DNA of 45,291 nucleotides from Planctomycetota bacterium (GCA_012729725.1 JAAYCO010000148.1:1-45291), one strand, 5' to 3'; numbered from the stretch's first letter, positions 16,553 to 25,308 are shown. Notes: generated from the sequence alone by a model not told the origin. Program-made: numbers and translations.

Positions 16553-16996
16553 ATGAAAGCTCAAGATCTGATGACGAGGGATGTCTGGTCCTGCACTGAA
16601 GACACCTCGATTCAGGAAGCCGCCAAGATGATGTTCGAGAGGGAAGTTGGCGCACTGCCAATCGTCGACAGCGAGCACCGCTTAAAAGGAATGCTTACGG
16701 ATCGGGATATCTGCTGCCGGGCTGTTGGACAAGGCAAGGGCTTCTCTACCCCTGTTTCCGAGATCATGTCCAAGGCGCTGCATTTTGTTAACGATCAGAC
16801 TGATATCGAAGAAGTCGAATCGGTGATGAAGGAATACAAGATTCGCCGTCTGCCGGTGGTGGATGAAAACCGCAAGCTCAAAGGGATTATCTCGATCGGC
16901 GACCTGGCGACGCATCTGCACGGCCTCTGGAAAGAGCACCATGTTGCCGAAACGCTTGAGGCTGTCTCGACAGGACCGGAAAGCTCGAAGTTCTAG
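16553..16996 (+). CDS. Two-CBS-domain protein
   Basis: This 147-residue soluble protein consists almost entirely of a tandem CBS pair (about 1-60 and 68-128). Typical sequence is VGALPIVDSEHRLKGMLTDRDIC in the first and IRRLPVVDENRKLKGIISIGDLA in the second, which form a Bateman module binding adenosyl ligands such as AMP, ATP or SAM. No attached enzyme domain is present, so it is a stand-alone sensor or regulator whose partner is unknown. AAGGAG lies 6 nt before the ATG. It is followed by a strong hairpin at 17009-17040 and is thus probably a single-gene unit; a TAAAAT at about 16512-16517 may be its -10. Confidence 0.9.
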   Translation: MKAQDLMTRDVWSCTEDTSIQEAAKMMFEREVGALPIVDSEHRLKGMLTDRDICCRAVGQGKGFSTPVSEIMSKALHFVNDQTDIEEVESVMKEYKIRRLPVVDENRKLKGIISIGDLATHLHGLWKEHHVAETLEAVSTGPESSKF

Positions 16997-17008
16997 GACC
17001 ACAGCTCA

Positions 17009-17047
17009 CCTTGGGGTTTGGCCGCAACCAAACCCCAAGGTTGTTGC
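17009..17047 (+). terminator. Strong hairpin terminator after the CBS gene
   Basis: CCTTGGGGTTTGG (17009-17021) pairs perfectly with CCAAACCCCAAGG (17028-17040), a 13-bp stem with a 6-nt loop. It is followed by TTGTTGCAT, a weak T tract. It separates the CBS gene from pyruvate kinase. Confidence 0.75.
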
Positions 17048-17097
17048 ATAATCCCCTGCATAGTCATACGCCCTTCCACTTTCTCGGCTCAGGGCCT

Positions 17098-17103
17098 TAC
17101 AAT
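17098..17103 (+). promoter_or_regulatory. -10-like TACAAT placed for a leaderless pyruvate kinase mRNA
   Basis: TACAAT is followed by 6 nt (GCCCGC) and then the ATG at 17110, and there is no Shine-Dalgarno. The candidate -35 (TTCCAC, 17074-17079, 18-bp spacer) is poor. Confidence 0.42.
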
Positions 17104-17109
17104 GCCCGC

Positions 17110-18558
17110 ATGATAACCAGAACGAAGATAGTGGCTACTGTCGGGCCGGCAAGCGCGGACATCGATGTTATGCGGAAGCTTGTGCAGGCGGGGTGTGACG
17201 TGTTCCGCATCAACTTCTCGCACGGCAGCAACGAGCAGCGATTGGGATTCCTGGAGAATATCCGCCGGATTGAGCGAGAAACCGGCGAGCCCATCGCCGT
17301 GATGGCTGATTTGTGCGGGCCCAAAATCCGCGTCGGGCTTATTGAGGGCGGCTGTGTTCGCCTGGTCGAAGGCGGCAAAATTACTATCCAGCGTCAGCCT
17401 GTAACCGGCACGGCATCGCGAATATCAACCACGCTGCGAGAGCTGGTTGACTGCCTGCAGGTCGGTCAGAACGTGCTGCTTGACGACGGGAAGCTGCGGT
17501 TCGTCGTCGAGTCCAGGAAGGCCGACGAGGTTGAATGCCGCGTTATCCGCGGCGGCACGCTGTCGGATGGCAAGGGCGTGAACCTGCCTCAGACCGAGCT
17601 GAAACTCTCGGCCCTGACCGAGAAGGACCGCGCCGACGTCGAGTGGATCGCATCGCAGGATTTCGACTTCGTCGCGCTTTCATTTGTGCGAAGCCCGAAG
17701 GACGTTCAGGAGCTTCGCGACCTGCTTTCGCAGCATGGCGGCGAGAGGCTGCACATCATATCGAAAATAGAAAAGCCTGCGGCGCTTGAGCAGATCGAGG
17801 GCATCATGGCTGCCGGCGACGGGGTGATGGTCGCTCGCGGCGATCTGGGCGTCGAGATGGATCTGCCCGCTGTGCCCGCCGCACAGAAGAAGATCGCCGC
17901 CCTTGCCCGAAAAATGGGCAAGGTCTGCATAATCGCAACGCAAATGCTCGAATCGATGACTCAATCCCCCACTCCCACGCGGGCGGAGGTTTCGGATGTC
18001 GCCAACGCTGTGATGGACTGCACCGACGCGGTCATGCTTTCCGGCGAGACGGCCGTGGGCAAATTCCCCGTCGAGGCGGTGGGCATGATGAACAGAATCG
18101 TTGAGGCCGCCCAGGATTATCACGACCACTGCAGCTGCCGCCAGCCTGTTGGGCCATCCGCCGGCAACACCGTGCGGGCAATTGTCTCGGCGGTGCGCGA
18201 GGTGCTGTCGGTGACGAACGTTGCGGTAACTGCCGTGTTCACCGTCAGCGGACAGACGGCGCTTCTTCTTGCCAAAGGCCGCCTGCCGTCGCCCATCCTT
18301 GCCATCTCGCCCGACAAGCACGCGGTGCGCCGGATGTGCATGTACTACGGCGTTGACGCCTTCCTGGCGCCGGCGCCGGAACACACCCGCGACGTTCTTG
18401 AAATCGCCGAGCGCTGCGCCCTTTCGCGCGGGCTGGCGAAAACGGGGGACAATATCGTCGTTTTATCCGGCAGGCCCATCAATGCATCGGGCGCCATCAA
18501 CACGCTTGTTGTGCACCAGGCTGGCTCAACCGCCGCCGCTGCTCCGGAATTATTGTAG
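17110..18558 (+). CDS. pyk: Pyruvate kinase
   Basis: Glycolytic enzyme converting phosphoenolpyruvate and ADP to pyruvate and ATP in the cytosol. Its 482 residues match the normal bacterial length. The opening TKIVATVGPAS, substrate-site RINFSHGS (about 33-40), the active-site lysine motif IISKIEKPAALEQIEGI and its following metal-binding MVARGDLGVEM, and TQMLESMTQSPTPTRAEVSDVANAV are all intact. The C-terminal domain (about 350-482), which in many homologues binds effectors, is also present. The ATG at 17110 puts the family N-terminus in place; the longer upstream frame runs into the terminator hairpin and is not credible. The gene is convergent with the Gfo/Idh gene, with a shared hairpin between them. 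Confidence 0.96.
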   Translation: MITRTKIVATVGPASADIDVMRKLVQAGCDVFRINFSHGSNEQRLGFLENIRRIERETGEPIAVMADLCGPKIRVGLIEGGCVRLVEGGKITIQRQPVTGTASRISTTLRELVDCLQVGQNVLLDDGKLRFVVESRKADEVECRVIRGGTLSDGKGVNLPQTELKLSALTEKDRADVEWIASQDFDFVALSFVRSPKDVQELRDLLSQHGGERLHIISKIEKPAALEQIEGIMAAGDGVMVARGDLGVEMDLPAVPAAQKKIAALARKMGKVCIIATQMLESMTQSPTPTRAEVSDVANAVMDCTDAVMLSGETAVGKFPVEAVGMMNRIVEAAQDYHDHCSCRQPVGPSAGNTVRAIVSAVREVLSVTNVAVTAVFTVSGQTALLLAKGRLPSPILAISPDKHAVRRMCMYYGVDAFLAPAPEHTRDVLEIAERCALSRGLAKTGDNIVVLSGRPINASGAINTLVVHQAGSTAAAAPELL

Positions 18559-18603
18559 ATATCAAGAAAAGAATGCCTCTTGTCCGGCGCAAGGCGATGG
18601 CAT

Positions 18604-18640
18604 AGAAAAACGCCGTCGGTGGTTAGCCGGCGGCGTTCTG
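18604..18640. terminator. Bidirectional terminator between pyruvate kinase and the oxidoreductase gene
   Basis: AACGCCGTCGG (18609-18619) pairs with CCGGCGGCGTT (18627-18637), an 11-bp stem with one G-U pair and a 7-nt loop. On the minus strand the stem is followed by a T5 run, a textbook intrinsic terminator for the oxidoreductase gene. In the plus direction the tail (CTGTTG) is weaker. Confidence 0.75.
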
Positions 18641-18660
18641 TTGCAGATGTTAAACGACAT

Positions 18661-19959
18661 TTACTTCAGCAACTGGGCAACATCGCCCAGCAGGTCGGGA
18701 ATTCTGATGGGCATGTTCTTGTCGATGCTCTCATAGGCGGCAATGCCAACGAGGATGGAATACGCGCCGTCCTTTTCAGTCGCCCTGCGGTTAAGCGGAT
18801 CGGCCGGCGGATTCACCAGGAAGATGTCGTCAAGCATGACCGGGTCGCCGCCGCCGTGGCCGCCCTTGCCCTGGCGAACCTCAAGGGCCTGGGCTCGCGA
18901 AAACTCGGGTATCAGCGTAACCGAGGTCTGATGCTCCTGAAGCTCTCCGGGCACCGTGCCGTCGCCGTTGACGTAAGTCTTCTCGCAGCAGGCGTGTTCG
19001 ATTCTGCCCTTGGTTCCGTTGAACGCCACTCGGTAGCCCTCATACGGGGAGTAGTTGTGCAGCATGTAGCTGAGCAGCGCGCCGCCCTTGTAGCGAACGT
19101 TGGCCACTTCGGTATCCCAAATGTCTATGCCGTCGCCAAAGACGCACTTGTCCCTGATGTAGCCGTCTTCCTTCTCGTTGTCGAGGTAGGTCGCCTTGAG
19201 ATTCTCGTTGCCGGCCATGTCGAGAAAGAAATTGCACTTCTTGGCGACGGGGCAGTTAAGGCAGCGTTCGCCCCTGCCCTTCAGTCCGCGCGCGTCGCCC
19301 TGCTGGGGCGTGTAGAACTTCCTGCTGCCCATGCAGAACACCTCTTCGGGAACATCCGCCAGCCACCAGTTGACAAGGTCAAAGTGGTGTGTTGACTTGT
19401 GAACCAGCAGCGAACCGCTGTTGGCGCGGTTGCGGTGCCAGCGACGGAAATAGTCGGCGCCGTGACGGGTGTCGAGCAGCCATGTGAAATCGACACTCAA
19501 TACATCGCCTATCGCGCCGTTCTGGATGAGTTCTTTCACCTGCGAACGCGGCGGCGAGTAACGGTAGTTGAACGTTACGCGGAGGCTTCGACCGGTCTTG
19601 TTTGTGGTCTTGATGATCTTGCGGCAGCTTTCGGCATCCACCGTCATCGGCTTTTCGCTGATGACATCGCAGCCGAGTTCCATCGCGCGGCAGATGTACT
19701 CGCAGTGCGTGCGATCGATGGTGGTGACAATGACCCCCTGTGGCTTCTGCTCGGCGATCATCCTGTCAAAATCCTGCGCCTTGTACGTGGGCAGCGGGCC
19801 TTTGTCGCCCAGATTCTTGTTGACGAAGTCCATTCTGCCCTGGTTAACGTCGCACAGCGCGACAAGCTCACAGGTATCGGGATACCGCTCCGTCAGCGCC
19901 TCCGTAAACATGCGGCTTCGACCGCCCAAACCAACCTGCACATATCTCTTCTTCGTCAT
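18661..19959 (-). CDS. Gfo/Idh/MocA-family oxidoreductase with a cysteine cluster
   Basis: The 432-residue NAD(P)-dependent oxidoreductase has an N-terminal Rossmann motif VGLGGRSRMF (about 8-17) and the family signature SEKPM near 99-103, in which the lysine is catalytic. A dehydrogenase domain follows with the GSLLVHKSTHHFDLVNWWL segment, carrying the conserved histidines. Unlike core family members it has C-x2-C-x5-C (RCLNCPVAKKC) plus a further Cys some 50 residues on. This insertion, known from planctomycete-type homologues, could bind a metal. AAAGGAG 8 nt before the ATG defines the start at 19959. It lies 101 bp downstream of the rhamnose-isomerase-like gene on the same strand, so the pair may act on deoxysugars, but the substrate is unknown. 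Confidence 0.85.
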   Translation of the reverse strand: MTKKRYVQVGLGGRSRMFTEALTERYPDTCELVALCDVNQGRMDFVNKNLGDKGPLPTYKAQDFDRMIAEQKPQGVIVTTIDRTHCEYICRAMELGCDVISEKPMTVDAESCRKIIKTTNKTGRSLRVTFNYRYSPPRSQVKELIQNGAIGDVLSVDFTWLLDTRHGADYFRRWHRNRANSGSLLVHKSTHHFDLVNWWLADVPEEVFCMGSRKFYTPQQGDARGLKGRGERCLNCPVAKKCNFFLDMAGNENLKATYLDNEKEDGYIRDKCVFGDGIDIWDTEVANVRYKGGALLSYMLHNYSPYEGYRVAFNGTKGRIEHACCEKTYVNGDGTVPGELQEHQTSVTLIPEFSRAQALEVRQGKGGHGGGDPVMLDDIFLVNPPADPLNRRATEKDGAYSILVGIAAYESIDKNMPIRIPDLLGDVAQLLK

Positions 19960-19981
19960 CAAGACGCTCCTTTAAGCCCGT

Positions 19982-20030
19982 GAACCCTTGTTGATCACGC
20001 GCGGAACAACGTGTCTCGCGGGAAGGGTTC
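19982..20030 (-). promoter_or_regulatory. Long hairpin between the isomerase and oxidoreductase genes
   Basis: GAACCCTT (19982-19989) and AAGGGTTC (20023-20030) form an 8-bp stem around a 33-nt loop in the intergenic region. It lies just upstream of the oxidoreductase ribosome site. It might tune relative expression or mRNA decay; there is no T tract. Confidence 0.25.
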
Positions 20031-20060
20031 GGCAGTGGCAATCTGCATGGGTGCTGCTCA

Positions 20061-21275
20061 TCAGGCGTAACTTCCGCCCTCGTTTATACCAAGTTTTTGC
20101 CGTTTGCAAACGCGCATTTGGGCTGCACGAGCCTCGTAGCCGCTCTTGCGGAACGCTTTGAGCGGATCGGCAGGGGCGTTTCGCAAGCTGCGCACCTGCT
20201 TGAGTATCCCGCTAACATCGGCATGGAATGCATCCAGCAGCACTTGTTCGGAGGCTATGGTATCCTCCGCCGATTGCGCCTGTGCGAGCGCTTCGCGATC
20301 AACGCACAGCGCGCGGGCGAAGGCTTCCTGCGCCGTGCAAATGGTCTGTATCGTGGCGGCGATCTTGGGCTTGATGTTGTGCGACTGGTCGATCACGTAC
20401 GAAATATCCAGGTCGCGATTGTGCTGATGCTCCCAGGCCGCGATCTCGTTGAATATGCGGAACAACTGGTATGGATCAATAGAGCCTGCCGTCAGGTCGT
20501 CGTCGGCGTACTTGCGGTCGTTGAAATGGAACCCGCCAAGCATGTTCTCATCGATCAGCCAGGCGACGATCTGCTCGACGTTCGTGCCGGGCAGATGGTG
20601 GCCGATATCCACCAGCACCTTTGCCCGCGCCCCTGCCCGCTTGGCAAGTATGTAGCTCGCGCCCCAGTCGAAAAAGTCGGTGAAGTAGGCTGCCGGCTCG
20701 AAGGGCTTGTACTCGATCAGCAGCGTCATGCCCCGCGGCATTGCGTCGTGAACTTTCTTTAGCGCCGCCGACGCCCATGCCTTGCGCTGTCGGATGTCGG
20801 CCTGGCCGGGATAATTTGCGCCGTCGGCAAACCACAGCGAAACATGCTTGCTGCCTGCCCTGGCGGCGAGCTTGACGCAGTCGAGCATGTGGTTAATCGC
20901 CCTTCGACGGATCGAGGCGTCGCGGTTGGTGATCGAGCCGAACTTGTAGCACTGGTCCTGAAACAGGTTGGGATTGACCGCGCCAATTTTCACGCCGTAC
21001 TTTGCGGCCGTGTTGAGAACCTCCGGGTCAAAGCCGTTGGGAAAGTCCCACAAAGCGTGAACCGCAACGCTCGGCGCCGCCCCGGTGAAGGCGTTCACCG
21101 CGCCGGCGTCCTGGAGCTTGTCTTCCAGATCCACCGCTGAGGCGTCTTGCAGAAACTTGCCGAATCTGGTACCAGTATTCGCGAAACCCCAGGAGGGTAT
21201 CTCAATGCCAAAGCGGGCAAGCCGCTCTACTGTTTTGTCGGTGGAGGACGGTTTTCTAACTCGTTTTTTGCTCAA
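20061..21275 (-). CDS. L-rhamnose isomerase-like sugar isomerase (RhaI type)
   Basis: The protein of about 404 residues resembles the Pseudomonas stutzeri-type L-rhamnose isomerases, TIM-barrel metalloenzymes that interconvert L-rhamnose and L-rhamnulose with broad aldose tolerance. Likely metal ligands are E188 (LLIEYKPFEP), D223 (VLVDIGHH), H250 (GGFHFND) and one of D258-D260. The WFADGANYPGQ stretch near 148-158 is also characteristic. I set the start at a TTG (21275): AAGGAGAGG stands upstream with 8 nt from GGAG to the codon. An ATG further upstream (21380) would overlap the divergent promoter region and add an unrelated leader. The gene precedes a Gfo/Idh oxidoreductase. Whether rhamnose is the physiological substrate cannot be seen. 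Confidence 0.82.
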   Translation of the reverse strand: MSKKRVRKPSSTDKTVERLARFGIEIPSWGFANTGTRFGKFLQDASAVDLEDKLQDAGAVNAFTGAAPSVAVHALWDFPNGFDPEVLNTAAKYGVKIGAVNPNLFQDQCYKFGSITNRDASIRRRAINHMLDCVKLAARAGSKHVSLWFADGANYPGQADIRQRKAWASAALKKVHDAMPRGMTLLIEYKPFEPAAYFTDFFDWGASYILAKRAGARAKVLVDIGHHLPGTNVEQIVAWLIDENMLGGFHFNDRKYADDDLTAGSIDPYQLFRIFNEIAAWEHQHNRDLDISYVIDQSHNIKPKIAATIQTICTAQEAFARALCVDREALAQAQSAEDTIASEQVLLDAFHADVSGILKQVRSLRNAPADPLKAFRKSGYEARAAQMRVCKRQKLGINEGGSYA

Positions 21276-21373
21276 GAATGCCTCTCCTTCCTGATTTTGC
21301 GGCGAATTTACGCTAGAATCGCACTTAACGCAATACCTCTGCGCCACGACGCCAGGGCAAAGAACAACGAGTA

Positions 21374-22921
21374 ATGACAAGACTTGCGGATTATCTTGGC
21401 CAGGAGCTTCTGGAACAACTCCAGAGTTCCTTCACTGCTGCATGGGGCAGGCCCGTCACTATCTGCGGCGCGGACGGGTGCGCTCTGCTGCGCACTGCGG
21501 ATTTTGACAGCCCTCCCGATGGAATTTCCGTGCCGGTGATTGTGGACCAGGCCGTAGCGGGCAGCCTGCACGCCCAGAAGACCGACGGCAAAACCGCGCC
21601 GGCCCCATCGCATGCGATGCTTCGCCTGATGGCGGACATGATCGGCAGGCTTTACGCCGACGAACAACGGCTCCGAGCTCGGGCCGAGGAACTGGCTGCC
21701 CTGTTTGGCCTGACAACCGAATTCACCGGCGCGCGGGACCTGCAAGGCCTGCTGGATATGGTGGCCATGACCGTCGTGCGGGCGATGAAGGCAAAGGCGT
21801 GCGGCATTCGCCTGCTGAGCGAAGACCGAAGCGAGCTGGTCATCAAGGCGGTGGCCAATCTTTCAAAGGAATACCTCAACAAAGGCCCGATTCTCGTCTC
21901 AAAGAGCATCATTGACACTCAGGTGCTTTCCACGGGCCGGCCGGTCTACATCGCTGATGAACGCGACGATCCGCGAGTTCTTTACCCGGTGGAGGCAAAG
22001 CGCGAGGGAATCGTCAGCGCGCTCTGCGCACCGCTGATGTACAAGGGCAAGCCTGAAGGCGTTATTCGGGTTTACACAGCCGAGAAGCACGTCTTCGACT
22101 GGTTCGAGACGGCACTGCTTCAGACCATTGCCGCTCAGGCGGCGGCGGCTATAGTGAACGCCCGCCTGTACGCCGACGCGCTGGAGGCTGCCGGCATTCG
22201 CCGCCAGCTCAAGATCGCCTCGGAGGTTCAGCGAAGGCTTACGCCGGCGGCCCCCCCCTCAGTTCCCGGTTGCGATATCGCCGCGGTATATGTGCCGTGT
22301 TTCGACCTGGGCGGCGACTTCTACGATTTCATCTCGCTTCCGCCTGATAATCTGGGAATCGCGATCTGCGACGTTGCGGGCAAGGGCATACCCGCATCTC
22401 TGTTGATGGCCTCAATTCGCGCGTCGCTGCGGGCCCACGCGGTGAACATCTACGACATGTCGGCAGTGCTCGACCGCGTAAACCGCGACCTGTGCGCCGA
22501 CACGCTGATAAGCGAGTTCGCCACCATGTTCTACGGCGTGCTGGACATAAAGACTCGCCGCTTTACCTACACCAACGCAGGGCACGTGCCGCCTATCCTC
22601 ATAAGAGGCGGTGAAACGTGCAGCCTTACCACCGGCGGCGGGCTGCTGGGCATCAACCCCAGCCTGCAATGGCGCCACGACCACTTCACGCTTAATAGCG
22701 GCGATGTGCTGCTGACATGCACCGACGGTCTGACGGAGGCGCTTAACCATGCCGATGAGCCGTTCGGAAGAGACAGGATCATCGCAGCCGCACAGGCGTC
22801 CATCGAGCAGGGACACTCCGCTGCACAGATCGCAAGACAGGTTCTGTGGGAGATGCGACGCTTCACCGGGCTGCAAACGAAATTTGACGACTTGACTTTG
22901 CTCGTCATAAGGGTTCTATAG
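21374..22921 (+). CDS. GAF-domain PP2C (SpoIIE/RsbU-type) serine phosphatase
   Basis: The 515-residue cytosolic protein has an N-terminal sensor-like region (1-95), a GAF domain at about 103-265, a short helical linker (VNARLYADALEAAGIRRQLKIA) and a C-terminal SpoIIE phosphatase domain. The phosphatase keeps all metal-site motifs: GGDFYDF (313-319), DVAGKGIPA (333-341), NAGH (401-404), TDGLTEA (450-456) and DDLTLL (505-510). RsbU-like enzymes dephosphorylate anti-anti-sigma (STAS) proteins and thereby free a sigma factor. No STAS or RsbW-like kinase gene is in the window, so the partner is elsewhere. The gene is divergent from the isomerase across a 98-bp gap. A TAGAAT at 21314-21319 is a possible -10. 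Confidence 0.9.
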   Translation: MTRLADYLGQELLEQLQSSFTAAWGRPVTICGADGCALLRTADFDSPPDGISVPVIVDQAVAGSLHAQKTDGKTAPAPSHAMLRLMADMIGRLYADEQRLRARAEELAALFGLTTEFTGARDLQGLLDMVAMTVVRAMKAKACGIRLLSEDRSELVIKAVANLSKEYLNKGPILVSKSIIDTQVLSTGRPVYIADERDDPRVLYPVEAKREGIVSALCAPLMYKGKPEGVIRVYTAEKHVFDWFETALLQTIAAQAAAAIVNARLYADALEAAGIRRQLKIASEVQRRLTPAAPPSVPGCDIAAVYVPCFDLGGDFYDFISLPPDNLGIAICDVAGKGIPASLLMASIRASLRAHAVNIYDMSAVLDRVNRDLCADTLISEFATMFYGVLDIKTRRFTYTNAGHVPPILIRGGETCSLTTGGGLLGINPSLQWRHDHFTLNSGDVLLTCTDGLTEALNHADEPFGRDRIIAAAQASIEQGHSAAQIARQVLWEMRRFTGLQTKFDDLTLLVIRVL

Positions 22922-22936
22922 TAGAATCACTTGCTG

Positions 22937-22970
22937 CCGCCGGGGCGGTCCGGCGGGGTTTCACGTTTTT
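22937..22970 (+). terminator. Putative terminator after the PP2C gene
   Basis: CCGCCGG (22937-22943) pairs with CCGGCGG (22950-22956), a 7-bp GC stem with a 6-nt loop. It is followed after a few bases by TTTCACGTTTTT, a split T tract. Moderately convincing. Confidence 0.45.
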
Positions 22971-22996
22971 GGAAGAGATTCGAGTAGCCATTACCT

Positions 22997-24037
22997 ATGA
23001 GCCATTTCTGTCTGCTGAGCGACCCGGGAACCTACGCTAGCCACGATCCAGTACTTGTGAGCGACCCCCAAAGCCGTTCCAAGTGGCTGGACTTCTTCCA
23101 AGAGCAATTCGAAGTCGCGTTGAAACAGGCATCATCCACATACGGCAGGATGTACACGCGCTCGATAACCGCCGCCCGAGAACAATTCGCCAAATCAATC
23201 GTCGAACTTCGCCAGGCGACAGACAAGCTTTCCTTCGGCGACCTGTGCGTCGTTCGAGAAGCGGCCCTGCGCCAGCACGGCCTGCATGACCCGTTCGGCC
23301 AGATGAAAACGCGTGAAAAGGTCGCCTGGACCGAACTGTATCCAAAGGTGGTCCGCAACAACCGCATGCTTCAGGGCAACGGGCGATACAAAAACCTTAT
23401 TGCCGGGATTTTCGCAGCTGGGCTTTTCGATCCGACCGCGCCGGAAATGGAAGAGCTTACTGACAAGCGGGATTTCTTTGAGGAACTCAACGACTCGCCG
23501 CCCCGGCCGTGGTTGATCGACGACTTCGACGCCCTCGCCGCCGACCTCAGTGTCGCCCCGCCGACTAAATGGTCGAAGGCGATCATGTTTGTGGACAACG
23601 CCGGCGCTGAATTCGTCGTTGGCGCTGTTCCCCTTGTTCGTGAGCTTGCGCTGGCGGGCACGAAGATCGTGCTGGCCGCGAACGATCAGCCATGCATGGG
23701 CGTAATCACCGCCGATGAGACTGCCGCCGTGGTCGAGCAACTTTCCCTTGTTGACGACGACCTTGCCGCGTTGATTCAGGGCGGCATGATCGAGGTTGTC
23801 GGCACCGGCCAGACCACCCCGCTGCTGGACCTCTCGTCAGTCAGCGACGAACTTAACGAAGCCGCCCAGGACGCCGAGCTTGTGATTCTCGAAGGAATGG
23901 GCAAGACCATAAACAACATAAACACCGCGTTCAAGACCGACGCCCTCATGGTCGCCATGCTCAAGGACAGCCGCATCGCTTCGCAACTAAACGGCGAACT
24001 CTGCGATTGCGTGTGCAAATACGTGGTTCGCCGGTAG
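22997..24037 (+). CDS. DUF89/ARMT1-like metal-dependent phosphatase
   Basis: The 346-residue protein is of the damage-control phosphatase family, which removes phosphate from unwanted metabolite phosphates (for example 4'-phosphopantetheine derivatives or sugar phosphates). It has a helical N-terminal half. The active-site block begins at IMFVDNAGAEFV (about 197-208; D200 and N201 are the expected catalytic/metal residues) and continues with VLAANDQPC (about 225-233). The late LVILEGMGKTINNIN stretch matches the family's C-terminal metal-site region and is nearest to the PANK4-type subgroup. No pantothenate kinase domain is attached. No clear Shine-Dalgarno is seen before the ATG, and it sits between two likely separate units. 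Substrate unknown. Confidence 0.8.
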   Translation: MSHFCLLSDPGTYASHDPVLVSDPQSRSKWLDFFQEQFEVALKQASSTYGRMYTRSITAAREQFAKSIVELRQATDKLSFGDLCVVREAALRQHGLHDPFGQMKTREKVAWTELYPKVVRNNRMLQGNGRYKNLIAGIFAAGLFDPTAPEMEELTDKRDFFEELNDSPPRPWLIDDFDALAADLSVAPPTKWSKAIMFVDNAGAEFVVGAVPLVRELALAGTKIVLAANDQPCMGVITADETAAVVEQLSLVDDDLAALIQGGMIEVVGTGQTTPLLDLSSVSDELNEAAQDAELVILEGMGKTINNINTAFKTDALMVAMLKDSRIASQLNGELCDCVCKYVVRR

Positions 24038-24154
24038 CCTTCGCCCAAGATAGCGAAACGGCGGATGCTTACAGGATCTCAAACGCTGCCCATCTTCTGG
24101 ACGTTGGCGACAAGCTCGTGCATCATAGTCTTTTCGCCACCATACTTTGCCGCG

Positions 24155-24160
24155 TAGAAT
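24155..24160 (+). promoter_or_regulatory. -10-like TAGAAT for a leaderless queE transcript
   Basis: TAGAAT ends 6 nt before the queE ATG (24167), with no Shine-Dalgarno between. A weak -35 (TTTTCG, 24131-24136) has an 18-bp spacer. Confidence 0.42.
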
Positions 24161-24166
24161 ACTTGC

Positions 24167-24835
24167 ATGTCTGGGCTGATCGTAAACGAGATATTCTTCA
24201 GCATTCAGGGCGAGGGATCTCGCGCGGGGCTTCCGTGCGTGATGGTTCGCTTGTCCGGCTGCAACTTGCGATGCCTGTGGTGCGACACCGCCTATGCATG
24301 GGAGGGCGGCAAGGAAATGTCCATCATGCAGGTGATCGCCGCCAGCGAGCAATTCCGCTGTCCTCTGATAGAAGTGACAGGCGGCGAACCGCTGCGACAA
24401 GCCAGGACGAAGGATCTGCTTAACGAACTTGCCGCCCGCGGCCATACCGTACTGCTGGAGACCAACGGCTCGTTCGACATCCGCGGCATAGACACGCGAG
24501 TGACGCGCATAATGGACATCAAATGCCCATCAAGCGGCATGAGCGACCGGATGCTATGGTCCAACATTGACGCAATATTGCCCGGCGACGAGATTAAGTT
24601 CGTCATCGCCGATCGCGCCGACTACGACTACGCCGCCGGCGTCATCCGCGAGCAAAAACTCACGGGGCGATGCGCATTGATAATGTCGCCGGTGGGCCTT
24701 TCACTTGCCTCTCAACTGGCGAAGTGGATACTGCAAGAGAGGCTCCCGGTGCGTCTTGGCCTGCAACTGCACAAGATAATCTGGCCGGTCGAGGTCGAGG
24801 GAATTCGAGATTCCTCGCACCCGGCCGCCACATGA
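24167..24835 (+). CDS. queE: 7-carboxy-7-deazaguanine synthase (radical SAM)
   Basis: QueE converts 6-carboxy-5,6,7,8-tetrahydropterin to 7-carboxy-7-deazaguanine in queuosine/deazapurine synthesis. The 222-residue protein is of usual size. N-terminal EIFFSIQGEGSRAGLP is the family hallmark. The radical-SAM cluster ligands are C32, C36 and C39 in CNLRCLWC, and the SAM-binding motif TGGEPL is at about 71-76. A basic and hydrophobic C-terminus ends in VRLGLQLHKIIWP, the conserved closing segment. queD begins at its stop codon (ATGA overlap), so the two are co-translated. queC and queF are not in the window. Confidence 0.95.
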   Translation: MSGLIVNEIFFSIQGEGSRAGLPCVMVRLSGCNLRCLWCDTAYAWEGGKEMSIMQVIAASEQFRCPLIEVTGGEPLRQARTKDLLNELAARGHTVLLETNGSFDIRGIDTRVTRIMDIKCPSSGMSDRMLWSNIDAILPGDEIKFVIADRADYDYAAGVIREQKLTGRCALIMSPVGLSLASQLAKWILQERLPVRLGLQLHKIIWPVEVEGIRDSSHPAAT

Positions 24836-25209
24836 TGGAATGCCAAATGAAAGCAGAAGTCATCAAGACGTTCAGATTCGAGGCGGCCCACCACCTCAGC
24901 GCCGTCGGACCGGAGCATAAATGCCACAACATTCACGGCCACAGCTATCGTGTGGATATTCACGTTTCCGGTCCGGTTGACGCCAAGGCGGGATGGGTTA
25001 TCGATTTTGGGGTGATAAAGCAAATCGTCAAGCCGATTCTGGACGAACTGGACCACCACAACCTCGACGACATCCCGGGCCTCGAGAATTCAACCAGCGA
25101 GCTGCTGGCGTGCTGGCTGTGGAGCCGTATCAAGCCGCTGCTGGGCGGGCTCAGCGCCGTGGTCGTGTGGGAAAGCGATTCGTCCAGGGCAGTCTATCGC
25201 GGGGAATGA
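24832..25209 (+). CDS. queD: 6-carboxy-tetrahydropterin synthase
   Basis: QueD makes 6-carboxy-tetrahydropterin from dihydroneopterin triphosphate, the step before QueE. The 125-residue protein contains the PTPS zinc histidines (EAAHH at 18-21, then HGHS at 35-38), the catalytic cysteine C31 in HKCHNIHG, the LDHHNLDD segment (73-80) and STSE (88-91), with a late glutamate (E114) for pterin binding. The ATG at 24832 overlaps the queE stop (ATGA), suggesting coupling. The ATG at 24847 would start the protein at MKAEVIKTF, nearer the family norm, and cannot be excluded; neither has a good Shine-Dalgarno. Confidence 0.94.
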   Translation: MMECQMKAEVIKTFRFEAAHHLSAVGPEHKCHNIHGHSYRVDIHVSGPVDAKAGWVIDFGVIKQIVKPILDELDHHNLDDIPGLENSTSELLACWLWSRIKPLLGGLSAVVVWESDSSRAVYRGE

Positions 25210-25308
25210 TAACGCGACGATTGCGCATCAGGCGGGAATTCGCCGCGCTCCAGCGTTGCTAAGCCAATCGGAACCGTATACATTATGCGGTTTCGAAAGG
25301 AACCAAAG

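Noticed and set aside
24038-24166. PreQ1 riboswitch before queE
   Set aside because: I could not find the short hairpin with an A-rich tail and downstream complement typical of preQ1 elements. The likely -10 leaves no leader for one.
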